Notes: a model not told the origin generated them from the sequence alone. A stretch of DNA of 57,581 bases from Anaerolineae bacterium (GCA_022842885.1 JALHOR010000025.1:1-57581), one strand, 5' to 3'. Shown: positions 33,801-41,647, counted from the first letter of the stretch. Numbers and translations are program-made.

Positions 33801-35502
33801 TGCTACCCTCTTAACGACCGGAATTGATGGAAATATTCGCCTGTGGGATGTCACCAGCGGCAGTATTATCCGTACTTATACCAATGGGACTACGCCCCGT
33901 TATGCTTGGTTCACGCCCGATGGCAGTCAAATGATTAGCTGGATGCCTGATCATTTTCAGGTGTGGGATTTAGCATCAGGCAATCCATTAGAACGCTATC
34001 CATTTGCGATAGATAATTCGCACACACTCCTTTTTGTCCCCCACAATAGCAGCGGCGATTTACTGTTTGCGATAGAGGATGCGGATAATCGGGTTTATTT
34101 AGAAGATGCGCGTACCGGAGAAGTGATTTGTACGCTATTGGAGGCAAATACTGCCAAGATGCAAAATCACTGGTGGACATCAAAATATGAGACACCGCAT
34201 CGCCTTAGTTTCATTGTGACGGATGACTATATTGTCCATGCATGGGATACGACAACTTGTACACCTCTTGCTGAGTTTGCCGGGCATACCAGTTATGTCC
34301 ACAATGCCGATTATGATTTAAATCGCGGCATGGTCGTAACCCTTGATGATGTAGGTACAGCTATTCATTGGTCTATCCACACGGGCAATGAAGTTGGGCG
34401 GTATATTGCCAATAATGGGGGGTATGCCCTCGATATATCGCCGGATGGCAAATCGTTAATCATGAGTGATTGGAATGAGGTTGCGGTCTGGGATATGGCA
34501 TTTCCGCAGCAGCCGCAACGCTTTGTGACTAACCAATATGACCATACTCATTTCCCGCGTTTTTCGCCCGATGGCACTAGCTTATATATTGGCGGTTTTG
34601 GTGAATACTCTCGCTGGCAGTTTGATGGGGCGGGCGTTAGTCATCTCATCACATATAAGCAACCTATTCGCGTTATCGCTATTTCGCCCGATGAACAATA
34701 TTTGTTCGCCCCCTTAGAAAATGATGGCAGTGTTGCTTATCTGATAGATGCCACCACTGGCGAAACTGTCCAAGAATTCAGGGGACATGAGGCTGTTATT
34801 AACTTTACCGACTATTCTAACGATGGCACACGAGTGGTAACAGGCAGTTTTGACCTGACTGCCCGCGTCTGGGATGTGGCAACGGGTGAGCCGCTACAGA
34901 TTTTTGAAGGGCATACAGGCGTGGTCGCCTCTGCCAGTTTTTCGCCCGATGCTACCATGATTTTGACAACCAGCAGCGATAATACGGCTCGTATATGGGA
35001 TACCCAGACGGGTGAGGAAATCCGGTCACTCAATAATCGCGCCCCCGTGCCGTATGGCATTTTTTCACCTGATGGCAAACTGGTGGCAACTGCCGATACC
35101 AATGGTTTTGGGCATGTGTGGGATGTAGCGACTGGCGCAGAATTGCACACGCTAGTGGGACATACCGATACCCTGTGGTCTATCCGATTTTCGATAGATG
35201 GCACGTTATTGGTAACAGCAAGTTGGGATGGTACAGCCCGCATTTGGGAGGTGGCAACGGGTCGTTTGGTGCGGGTACTGGATGCTGGCGACACTAAACA
35301 ACTCTATTGGGCAGAATTTTCACCCGATGGAGAATATATTGTGACAGGCAGCGCCCAAAATGATGCTGTGAATCTGTGGCGCGTTGAGCTGGATGATGTC
35401 ATTGCGGATTATTGCGCTCAAAATCCACTTGACTTGACTAAAAGACAACGGACGCAATATGGCATTCTTGATGAGCGCGATGTTTGCGCCGAACAATCGT
35501 AA
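30814..35502 (+). CDS. Ser/Thr kinase - LuxR HTH - nSTAND NTPase - TM - WD40 protein
   Basis: A 1562-residue multidomain protein. Residues 10-270 are a complete kinase: GAGGFG at 19-24, VAIK with K41, HRDIKPAN from 132, DFG 152-154. A LuxR-type helix-turn-helix follows at ~283-345 (TQREHEILHLIIDGLSNKEI, GTVKWYVNQIYNKLGV). From ~365 comes a novel-STAND NTPase start (NPYKGLRAFQ, FFGRE), Walker A GPSGSGKSS near 410-418 and Walker B LVIVIDQFEEVF near 495-506. After a Glu/Lys-rich coil a membrane helix (GLVAVFAVALVIAIGLSTIA) lies near 830-850. The remainder carries WD40 repeats (VWDVATGEPL, IWDTQTGEE). It looks like a one-protein signalling receptor. GGAG lies eight bases before the ATG. Confidence 0.93.
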   Translation: MDTFNKQHIKGYDLRERIGAGGFGAVYRAHQSTVGREVAIKIILPGLANQPDFIRRFESEAQLIARLEHPHITPLYDYWRDPEGAYLVMRWLRGGSLRDALQNGAFELRAAALVLDQIAGALSLAHRNGVIHRDIKPANILLDEDGNAYLTDFGIAKDLNIQNSHTQQDAIVGSLDYISPEQARSEPVTARTDIYSLGVTLFELITGHHPFENMSSVERLYKHINDPLPDITTVELSLQDEINRVIQKATAKNPEQRYPDALAFAADFREAVGMNRTSTTMEELLTQREHEILHLIIDGLSNKEIAQKLTVTLGTVKWYVNQIYNKLGVRSRVQAIVRARELHLIVKSDEKIEAVMIPTEDFHPENPYKGLRAFQAADNQDFFGREKITAKLIKRLGESGESGRFLAVVGPSGSGKSSLVKAGLIPAVWRGELPGSEKWFVVEMLPGSRPLDELEIALTKIAANQAGNLHEHLSRDAFGLARVASLILPNDNSELVIVIDQFEEVFTLLDDENSRQHFLDLLHAAVTEPRSRIRIVMTLRADFYDRPLHYPQFGELVRTHLETIMPLSAEELERAIAKPAEQVGVTFEPGLVSAIIGDVNYQPGALPLLQYALTELFEQRKGRLLTREAYQQIGGTIGALAKRAEEVFLNLDADAQAITRQIFLRLVTLGEGTEDTRRRTARSELQALATDGDILEDVIDTFASYRLFSLDTDPGTRTPTVEVAHEALLREWERLRSWLNESRDEIKIQRQLSVMADEWHKAKQDSSFLARGSRLDQFETWAAHTQLSLTAREKAYLEKSIVQRDLDAQAEKERQAREKQLEKRSQNFLRGLVAVFAVALVIAIGLSTIAFRESDRANDALIAEQAALSAEQAARATSEANFNRAEQQRLYLQADNAMDNGATGNVGLALAIRSLEYGYTAGADATLMRASRQGVVRHILTGHQFEINGLNYSPDGKLIATCTEGGTRIYDALTGQELRLLAEETIVRSVVFSRDSATLLTTGIDGNIRLWDVTSGSIIRTYTNGTTPRYAWFTPDGSQMISWMPDHFQVWDLASGNPLERYPFAIDNSHTLLFVPHNSSGDLLFAIEDADNRVYLEDARTGEVICTLLEANTAKMQNHWWTSKYETPHRLSFIVTDDYIVHAWDTTTCTPLAEFAGHTSYVHNADYDLNRGMVVTLDDVGTAIHWSIHTGNEVGRYIANNGGYALDISPDGKSLIMSDWNEVAVWDMAFPQQPQRFVTNQYDHTHFPRFSPDGTSLYIGGFGEYSRWQFDGAGVSHLITYKQPIRVIAISPDEQYLFAPLENDGSVAYLIDATTGETVQEFRGHEAVINFTDYSNDGTRVVTGSFDLTARVWDVATGEPLQIFEGHTGVVASASFSPDATMILTTSSDNTARIWDTQTGEEIRSLNNRAPVPYGIFSPDGKLVATADTNGFGHVWDVATGAELHTLVGHTDTLWSIRFSIDGTLLVTASWDGTARIWEVATGRLVRVLDAGDTKQLYWAEFSPDGEYIVTGSAQNDAVNLWRVELDDVIADYCAQNPLDLTKRQRTQYGILDERDVCAEQS

Positions 35503-35517
35503 ATGATGTTAGATATA

Positions 35518-35595
35518 GGCGAGACCACCCGGTTTCGCCCTGTCTAGAATAAGTTCCCAACACGGTTTATCCGGGCAGAAAGGATGCTTCTGCCC
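35518..35595. terminator. Two hairpins between convergent genes
   Basis: GGCGAGACC/GGTTTCGCC (35518-35539, nine pairs with one G-U) and GGGCAGAA/TTCTGCCC (35573-35595, eight pairs) sit between the stops of two convergent genes. Neither has a T-tract, so factor-independent termination is doubtful. The first also resembles the REP-like units in the cox cluster. Confidence 0.4.
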
Positions 35596-35600
35596 CCATG

Positions 35601-36506
35601 TTACCCCGGTGGTGTACAGGCAGCGGCACTGCCCGCATCTAGGTACGCCACCAGCATCGCTTCTTGCATCGTGATAACCACAGCATTTTTCAGGCGTGGA
35701 TTATACAGCAGCAAGCCATCATTCAATTCAAACAGCAGGCACAACGGCTCTGACCGCTGCTGATTTTCATCCAGTTCGATGCCGAGTGCTGTCAGATAAG
35801 CGTTATCCTGCATGACCACCTGCACCGCAGCGCGTGAACCGCCGCCTAATTCGTGCGGCAGGCGTCCGTATAAATCAATGCCATACAGCCAACCCGTGAG
35901 CAGCGTATAAAACAGCAGCACCAAAAACAGCCCCAATAGATTGCCTAAGCGCCCACTGCCGCGCATAAAGGCAGGTAATCGCCCCAATGTTACATCAAAC
36001 AGATAAAACAGCGAAAACACCAACAGCAGCAGCATGACGCTGTTGTAAATCGTCACATTGCGCGACAGTATCGCCGGAATAATCAGCGGCAGCAGCATAT
36101 ACGAGACGGCATAATAGGGGAATTGCGTCAGCGTTTCAGTGGCATCAGTACGAATTAAATGCAATTTTCGCATCAAACTCAGCGCAGCCGGGGAAAGACG
36201 TTCTGCCATTTTCAGGCGTTTTTCTAACCAAGTTGCCGCATAGCCGAGCAGTAATATCAGCAGCCCAGAAACCAAGATAAACACCATCAAGCCTACACCT
36301 GCCCGCAAATAACGGGTTGGCGGGATGCTCTCTGGCATGATGGCGGTGTACTGGCGTAGATACACATGCACAATCACGAAGCCGCCGCCAGAAAGAAAAG
36401 CGCCCAATGCCAACACAAACGTCAGCACACTTTGGGCGTTTTCCATCACCATTTTGAGTCCCGACGATGTGCCGGAAGATGCGGTGTCTTGCGGGATTTC
36501 TACCAT
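35601..36506 (-). CDS. Multi-pass membrane protein at the end of the cox cluster
   Basis: A 301-residue protein with about five membrane helices (for example SVLTFVLALGAFLSGGGFVI, LMVFILVSGLLILLLGYAA, LLGLFLVLLFYTLLTGWL). A C-terminal ~75-residue soluble part (LCLLFELNDGLLLYNPRLKN) follows the last helix. I do not recognise a family. It starts eight bases after the COX4 stop and in the same direction, so it is probably co-transcribed with the oxidase genes and may be an accessory or assembly factor. Confidence 0.65.
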   Translation of the reverse strand: MVEIPQDTASSGTSSGLKMVMENAQSVLTFVLALGAFLSGGGFVIVHVYLRQYTAIMPESIPPTRYLRAGVGLMVFILVSGLLILLLGYAATWLEKRLKMAERLSPAALSLMRKLHLIRTDATETLTQFPYYAVSYMLLPLIIPAILSRNVTIYNSVMLLLLVFSLFYLFDVTLGRLPAFMRGSGRLGNLLGLFLVLLFYTLLTGWLYGIDLYGRLPHELGGGSRAAVQVVMQDNAYLTALGIELDENQQRSEPLCLLFELNDGLLLYNPRLKNAVVITMQEAMLVAYLDAGSAAACTPPG

Positions 36507-36513
36507 CCCTCAC

Positions 36514-36894
36514 CTATGAAGCTAAATAGCCTAAGCCTTCACCGATGGGAACTGCCAGCAAATATAGGATAGACAGCAGCACAATCACCAGTGGCAGCGC
36601 CAACACTACAGCAAACAAGCGATTATCCGTGCGTAAATGCATATAAAAGATGATGACCAGCAGCGCCTTTAATACGGCAATTGCCAGCAGCGCCACAATT
36701 TTGACGAAGCCTTCTGGCAACCCGCCAATCAGCACTTCGATTAACGTCAGCACGCCAAGCACCACAAAAACAACCGTGTAAATCCCGCCCGGAACAGTAA
36801 TCGTGCCTAAGACGGGCAGCGTTACGGTATCGCTATGGGCGTGGTCATCATGGGGTGTATCCGGCGCAACTGTGATTTGTGTTTCATGGGACAT
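36514..36894 (-). CDS. Cytochrome c oxidase subunit IV (caa3 type)
   Basis: A 126-residue protein with three membrane helices: GGIYTVVFVVLGVLTLIEVL, VKIVALLAIAVLKALLVIIF, and AVVLALPLVIVLLSILYLL. The KALLVIIFYMHLRTD signature is typical of prokaryotic COX4. It is a small structural subunit of the terminal oxidase. The N-terminus is His/Asp-rich (HDDHAHSD). It follows a COX3 gene after a spacer that holds REP-like hairpins and a heptad array. Confidence 0.85.
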   Translation of the reverse strand: MSHETQITVAPDTPHDDHAHSDTVTLPVLGTITVPGGIYTVVFVVLGVLTLIEVLIGGLPEGFVKIVALLAIAVLKALLVIIFYMHLRTDNRLFAVVLALPLVIVLLSILYLLAVPIGEGLGYLAS

Positions 36895-36911
36895 CGGAAA
36901 TTGTCCTTTGT

Positions 36912-36953
36912 TGTTAGCTACTAGCTTTTGGCTATTAGCTATTAGCTTTTAGT
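36912..36953. repeat. Heptad repeat array (6 units)
   Basis: Six units in strict seven-base register: TGTTAGC, TACTAGC, TTTTGGC, TATTAGC, TATTAGC, TTTTAGT, immediately upstream of the COX4 gene. Same family as the array at 28830. Confidence 0.65.
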
Positions 36954-36984
36954 ATTTGTTAAATCCAATGTGATGATTGGTTGT

Positions 36985-37054
36985 GGGCGACCACATTGGG
37001 TCGCCCCTACGAACACAGTGAATTTTGCGTAGGGGATGACCTGTGTGTCATCCC
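36985..37054. repeat. Inverted pair of REP-like hairpins
   Basis: Unit A pairs GGGCGACC with GGTCGCCC and ends CCCCTAC (36985-37010). Unit B starts GTAGGGG and pairs GGGATGAC with GTCATCCC (37029-37054). Unit B reversed aligns with unit A over its full length with stem changes matched on both arms, so they are one repeat type in opposite orientation. Two heptads (GGACTAG, GGACTGG) lie further on at 37112-37125, against the COX3 stop. Confidence 0.65.
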
Positions 37055-37126
37055 ACAAATCACCTCAATATTTTTTTATAGACACCCTCTTAGCCCTCCG
37101 CCCTTTTCTTTGGACTAGGGACTGGC

Positions 37127-37750
37127 TTACACCAAATAAATCAGCGTGAACAGGATAATCCACACCACATCTACAAAGTGCCAATATAGCCCGAAAATCT
37201 CAACGCCGATGGGATTATTATCATAATGCCCGCGTGAGCCGCGCCATAAGACCACCATTGCCCAAATGACGCCCACAATCACATGCGCCCCGTGAAAGGC
37301 TGTTGGAGCATAAAAACGCATCCCAAAGCCGCCAAACTGGTCACTGATGCCCGCCAGCGTGATTTCATGATGCGCCAACTCACGGTATTCAACCCACTGT
37401 CCACCGACGAAGATAATACCCAACACCACTGTTGCGCCAATCCACATCATGAATTGCTGGCGATTTTTCATCTGGATTGCCCGCAACCCCATGACCATCG
37501 CGTAACTGCTGGCAAGCAGCAAGAAGGTGTTCACCGTCACCAACACCAACCCCAAGGTTTGATGCACAGCTTTGACGCTGGCGGGATTATTTACCCGGAA
37601 AATGGCATAGCCCCCAATAAAAATCGAAAAAATCACCACTTCCGATGCCAAGTATAACCACATCGCCAGCTTTTGATTTTCGTTTGAAAGCCGGGTATGG
37701 TGGTCATCATGCCCATGCGCGGCGTGCTGCGGAACGGCTGCCTGTGCCAT
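37127..37750 (-). CDS. Heme-copper oxidase subunit III (second copy)
   Basis: A 207-residue COX3-like protein with five membrane helices. Family signatures are LAMWLYLASEVVIFSIFIGG, FHGAHVIVGVIWAMVV, and GLYWHFVDVVWIILFTLIYL at the C-terminus. It lacks the first two helices of the long mitochondrial form, as usual in bacteria. The N-terminus is His-rich (HAAHGHDDHHT). It is the better of the two COX3 genes here by motif content. It starts nine bases after the upstream membrane-protein gene. Confidence 0.92.
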   Translation of the reverse strand: MAQAAVPQHAAHGHDDHHTRLSNENQKLAMWLYLASEVVIFSIFIGGYAIFRVNNPASVKAVHQTLGLVLVTVNTFLLLASSYAMVMGLRAIQMKNRQQFMMWIGATVVLGIIFVGGQWVEYRELAHHEITLAGISDQFGGFGMRFYAPTAFHGAHVIVGVIWAMVVLWRGSRGHYDNNPIGVEIFGLYWHFVDVVWIILFTLIYLV

Positions 37751-37759
37751 GCTTCCCCC

Positions 37760-38980
37760 TTATTTTTGTCCAAAGAATGCCGGAATACCGCTGCGTAAAC
37801 CGCGTGCCACATTGCCCACAATCGCCGCCAAAACCTGATGCACCAAATTCCCTAAGCGCAGCGGCACATGCAAAAAGTATGACCACCAAGTCGTGTAATT
37901 CAGCGGGTCTTCAATCGTGGTTTTGGGTTGGGTGCGAACTTCAGCCACTTGTTGATTGAGACCATAAAAAAGCGCCCCCAAAAGCCCAGCAAATGCCATT
38001 ACGGAAACCAACGTAAAAATCACGAACCCGATAAAGACGCTCAGTTCATCAGCTTGGAAAGTATTTCTGCCATCTGCCAAAGGCAGCCCCAACGGGGTCA
38101 ACCACTCCACACCGGTTGCAAAATCAGCAGCAGACCCAAACTCATCGTTGGTTTGCCGCAACAACAACCCATGCGGGAACAATGCCAGCGCAAACAAAAT
38201 CACCACCACCAGAATAGACAACGCCGACACTACCCAAATCTGGCTGGTCAAAATGCCTACGGGGTCGGGTTCAACATCTTCATGATGATCATGCACTTCA
38301 ACTGGCACAATCGCCGTTTCCGACACTTCTTCCGGCGGGTGAGCATGGGCGCTCATGCGCGGGTCAAACCCGCCCATGCCCCAAATAAACGCCGCTGCGA
38401 AGAAAAAGGGCGTTGTCACCAATGCCACAGATGGATCCCATACGGGATCTAAATTTTGCAAGCCACGCAAAAAATAGACGAACAAGCACCCAAGTAAAAA
38501 GGTCAGGATTGCCGCTGGCACAGCACGATTCAAACCCGGTTTCGGTGCTTTGATGGTGATGCCACCGATGACACCAGCACCCCATAATGTACCCATCATA
38601 CCGCCCGCCAGCATCATAAAAATATTCGCCGCGGGACTGGCGGTTGGCGCGACTACTGTTGGGTTTTGTGCTTTGACCAGCAAATCAGCGATAATCAAGC
38701 CGATAATCGCCCCAACAATGCTTGCCCAAACGGCACGCCAGAAGCCGGGGCTAAGAGGCTTAACAGGGGGGCTGCCGCGCAGGATATACGCAAAACCGCC
38801 TGTATTTGCCATCACCCCAACAAATGCACCAATGTTTACGCCAATCAGCGCCACTAATCCGTCGCCGGAGGGTATTAGCCCTTGTGCGCCACGCACAATA
38901 AATACCAACAGCAATCCGGCAATAGCACCGCCTATCGCGCCCATCAAAGCACGCATATATCCGGCTCGTGTTATGACCAT
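37760..38980 (-). CDS. Polytopic membrane protein with His-rich loop, between two COX3 genes
   Basis: A ~406-residue protein with about eight membrane helices, many glycine-rich (MGAIGGAIAGLLLVFIVRGA, MMLAGGMMGTLWGAGVIGG). A mid-protein loop near residues 210-240 is His/Glu/Asp-rich (SAHAHPPEEVSE, EVHDHHEDVEPD). I do not recognise a family. The ATG at 38980 is chosen because AGAGG sits five bases upstream, while a GTG two codons earlier would overlap that site. It is embedded in the oxidase cluster, nine bases from the next gene, so a role in oxidase assembly, copper handling or as an extra subunit is inferred only. Confidence 0.7.
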   Translation of the reverse strand: MVITRAGYMRALMGAIGGAIAGLLLVFIVRGAQGLIPSGDGLVALIGVNIGAFVGVMANTGGFAYILRGSPPVKPLSPGFWRAVWASIVGAIIGLIIADLLVKAQNPTVVAPTASPAANIFMMLAGGMMGTLWGAGVIGGITIKAPKPGLNRAVPAAILTFLLGCLFVYFLRGLQNLDPVWDPSVALVTTPFFFAAAFIWGMGGFDPRMSAHAHPPEEVSETAIVPVEVHDHHEDVEPDPVGILTSQIWVVSALSILVVVILFALALFPHGLLLRQTNDEFGSAADFATGVEWLTPLGLPLADGRNTFQADELSVFIGFVIFTLVSVMAFAGLLGALFYGLNQQVAEVRTQPKTTIEDPLNYTTWWSYFLHVPLRLGNLVHQVLAAIVGNVARGLRSGIPAFFGQK

Positions 38981-39014
38981 AAACACCTCTTTAATGCGAA
39001 AATAGCGAAAAGAC

Positions 39015-39614
39015 TTATATCAAATATAGCACGACAAAAAACATGACCCATGCCACAGTCACAAAATACCACAAGCGGGCGGTGGCTTCGACAACCCAAT
39101 GATTGCCCGCATGATAATTCCCGTGTTGGCTATACCGAAAAACTTGCACCATCATCACGCCAATCACCAGCGCGTGCAACGCATGATACCCAATCATCGC
39201 CCGGTAGAGGTACACATATTGCGTTCCAGTGCCACCCGGCGGCAGCGAAAAGATTTGCTGAAACATAATTGCCAGAAAGACCGCGCCGAGTCCGGTAGCA
39301 TATAACCACTGCTGCTGAAACGTTTGGACATGATCGGCTTTGACCATTTTGACTGCCGACCACGCAAAATAAGTGCTGGCAAGCAAGGCGATGGTCGCTA
39401 CAATCGGCAAAATGATATTGGGTTTTTCTGTTGGACGCCAACCGGGAGTATACCCTAACTGCCAGTTGACGATAATCAGGCAAACAAACACCAAAATCCA
39501 TGATGCCTGAAAAATGGTGATGCCTAATTTATTATTCTTCAAACGTATAGCGGCTTCTTTTTCTGCCCGTAGCCGCGCTTTTTCTTCTCTAGTTAAGATT
39601 GATGATGGTTGCAT
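39015..39614 (-). CDS. Heme-copper oxidase subunit III (first copy)
   Basis: A 199-residue COX3-family protein with five membrane helices. It has ATGLGAVFLAIMFQQIF, YRAMIGYHALHALVIGVMMV and, at the end, ARLWYFVTVAWVMFFVVLYL, matching the last helices of subunit III. The N-terminus is a charged cytoplasmic segment (REEKARLRAEKEAAIR) rather than the usual His-rich one. It diverges clearly from the second COX3 in the same cluster, so this looks like two specialised subunits rather than a recent duplication. Confidence 0.85.
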   Translation of the reverse strand: MQPSSILTREEKARLRAEKEAAIRLKNNKLGITIFQASWILVFVCLIIVNWQLGYTPGWRPTEKPNIILPIVATIALLASTYFAWSAVKMVKADHVQTFQQQWLYATGLGAVFLAIMFQQIFSLPPGGTGTQYVYLYRAMIGYHALHALVIGVMMVQVFRYSQHGNYHAGNHWVVEATARLWYFVTVAWVMFFVVLYLI

Positions 39615-39731
39615 CTAGTTCTCATTCTAACACTTAACGATAAAACCGTCGCATCTATGATGATAAGGTAAAGGTTTTAGGTGTGGCGTGCCAAACCCCC
39701 TAATCCAATAGTATCCATATTGATGTTATTC

Positions 39732-39847
39732 GGGCGCGATATATCGCGCCCCTACAATATAGGCAGAATAAAATTTAATTTCTGCACCTGTAGGGGAGCG
39801 CCTACGTGCGCTCCCACTGGTGGGCGAACACATAGGTTCGCCCCTAC
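39732..39847. repeat. Three REP-like hairpins in the COX1-COX3 spacer
   Basis: Within a 323-base spacer: unit C (39732-39755) pairs GGGCGCGAT with ATCGCGCCC and ends CCCCTAC; unit D (39790-39817) begins GTAGGGG and pairs GGGAGCGC with GCGCTCCC; unit E (39821-39847) pairs GGGCGAAC with GTTCGCCC and ends CCCCTAC. They belong to the same family as the units at 36985-37054. Stems differ between units but remain base-paired. Nothing else is visible in this spacer except the heptad array at 39902. Confidence 0.65.
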
Positions 39848-39901
39848 CCATAACCCGATTTTTTGTTGGTTGAATTAACCAATTTGCCTATGTTATTCAT
39901 C

Positions 39902-39943
39902 GTTAAAAGCTAATAGCCAAGAGCCAAAAGCTAATCATTAATC
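39902..39943. repeat. Heptad repeat array (6 units) overlapping the COX1 stop
   Basis: Units in seven-base register on this strand: GTTAAAA, GCTAATA, GCCAAGA, GCCAAAA, GCTAATC, ATTAATC. On the other strand these read as the NNTTAGC type seen at 28830 and 36912. The array runs into the stop codon of the COX1 gene. Confidence 0.6.
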
Positions 39944-41647
39944 ACCTGATGGCGCTGATGCCACGCGCAACGCACCGCCGCGTTCCGGTGTTTCGTCTGG
40001 CACACCAAAAGTACGGTCAATGGCGTTCAGATAATCGGTAGCAGCTTGCGTGCCATATCCATAGGGGTCTTCAAACGGCACGGGGTCTTCATCAAAATTC
40101 CAAGCAGGCGGCGGCGATGAAGTTGCCCATTCCAGCGTTAATGCCCGCCAAGGATTTGCCCCGGCGACACGCCCACGCGATAAACTCACCATGATGTTAT
40201 ACACTAAAATTAACGTCGAGAACCCTAGCACAAATGCCGCAAGACTGATAAGCACATTCCAAGATTGGAATTGCGGGTCGTACACCGCCACGCGGCGCGG
40301 CATCCCCAACATCCCGACCATATGCATCGGGAAAAACGTGAAGAAAAAGCCAAAATAGGTCAGTGCGAAGTGCAATTTACCCATGCGCTCATCCAACATA
40401 CGTCCCGTCATTTTGGGGAACCAGTGATAAATGCCAGAATAAATGGCAAATACGCTGCCGCCAAACATCACAAAATGGAAATGCGATACCACAAAATAGG
40501 TATCATGCACCTGATAATCAAAGGGCACATTTGCCAGCATCACGCCCGTGATACCACCAATCACAAACATGGACAAAAAGCCCAAGCTGAACAACATGGC
40601 GCTGGTGAAGCGAATTTTGCCGCCCCATAATGTACCGAGCCAACCAAACATTTTGATGCCTGTCGGCACAGCGATAATCATGGTGCTAATCATGAACGGA
40701 ATACGCAGTTCCGGTTGCAAGCTGGTGAACATGTGATGCGCCCACACGGTAAACCCAATTAGCGCAATCGCCATGCTGGAAAGGGCAATCATGCGATAGC
40801 CAAAAATCGGCTTGCGGCTGTGGATGCTCAAGACTTCGCTCAACATCCCCATGCCGGGCAATACCATGATATACACCGCTGGATGGCTGTAGAACCAGAA
40901 GATATTCTGCCACAGAAGCACATCCCCGCCATTTGCCGGATTAAAGAAGGAGGTACCCCCCACTCTATCCAGCAGCAGCAGCGTTAATGCGCCTGCCAAA
41001 AATGGTGTTGCCATCACCACGATGATGCTGGTTGCCAGTGTCGCCCAGCAGAACAGCGGCATTTTCCACAGGGTCATGCCTTCTGGGCGCATATTTAAAA
41101 TCGTCACGATAAAATTAATCGCGCCTAAAATGGACGAAATCCCCAACAAGTGAAGGGACATCGCCCACATGGTTTGTCCATCATTGCCAAAAAGCGTACT
41201 CAGCGGCGGGTAACTTGTCCAGCCCGCTTCGGCTTGCCCCATGAAATAACCCATGAGCATGAAAATTCCTGCCGGGGGAATGAGCCAAAACGCAAAGGCG
41301 TTCAACCACGGGAACGCCATATCTTTCGCGCCTAATTGCAGCGGCACAAGATAATTCCCGAACCCGGCGAACATTGGCACAATCCACAGGAATAACATCA
41401 CTGTGCCATGAATGCTGAATAAGCTGTTATACGCTGTGCCATCTTGCATCACATCCAGCGTGGGCGTCATGAGTTCCCAACGAATCATGAGTGCCAGCGT
41501 CCCCCCAATCAAGAAGAAGACAAACGCTGCCACCATGTATTGCATACCAATAATTTTGTGGTCAACAGTCCAGCGCAGCATATCCGCCAACGCTGGCATT
41601 CGGGTTTTGGGTTGTCGCTGCCCGATAGGAACTGAAATTGTTGCCAT
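39938..41647 (-). CDS. ctaD: Cytochrome c oxidase subunit I (A2-type caa3)
   Basis: A 569-residue catalytic subunit, the site of oxygen reduction and proton pumping. The CuB/active-site region reads FYSHPAVYIMVLPGMG, with the His-Tyr pair; the A-type channel Glu is replaced, and the preceding Tyr-Ser marks the A2 class. HHMFTS supplies the CuB His pair, VPTGIKMFGW the K-channel Lys, and YFVVSHFHFVMFGG the heme ligands. NYLVPLQLGAKDM retains the D-channel Asn and Asp. About 12 helices. The C-terminus has an extra cytoplasmic tail. It follows the COX2 gene by 99 bases. Confidence 0.96.
   Translation of the reverse strand: MATISVPIGQRQPKTRMPALADMLRWTVDHKIIGMQYMVAAFVFFLIGGTLALMIRWELMTPTLDVMQDGTAYNSLFSIHGTVMLFLWIVPMFAGFGNYLVPLQLGAKDMAFPWLNAFAFWLIPPAGIFMLMGYFMGQAEAGWTSYPPLSTLFGNDGQTMWAMSLHLLGISSILGAINFIVTILNMRPEGMTLWKMPLFCWATLATSIIVVMATPFLAGALTLLLLDRVGGTSFFNPANGGDVLLWQNIFWFYSHPAVYIMVLPGMGMLSEVLSIHSRKPIFGYRMIALSSMAIALIGFTVWAHHMFTSLQPELRIPFMISTMIIAVPTGIKMFGWLGTLWGGKIRFTSAMLFSLGFLSMFVIGGITGVMLANVPFDYQVHDTYFVVSHFHFVMFGGSVFAIYSGIYHWFPKMTGRMLDERMGKLHFALTYFGFFFTFFPMHMVGMLGMPRRVAVYDPQFQSWNVLISLAAFVLGFSTLILVYNIMVSLSRGRVAGANPWRALTLEWATSSPPPAWNFDEDPVPFEDPYGYGTQAATDYLNAIDRTFGVPDETPERGGALRVASAPSGD

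Noticed and set aside
35518..35595. Strong intrinsic terminators between the WD40 protein and the cox-cluster end
   Set aside because: The hairpins are real but lack T-tracts, so only a tentative terminator call was kept.
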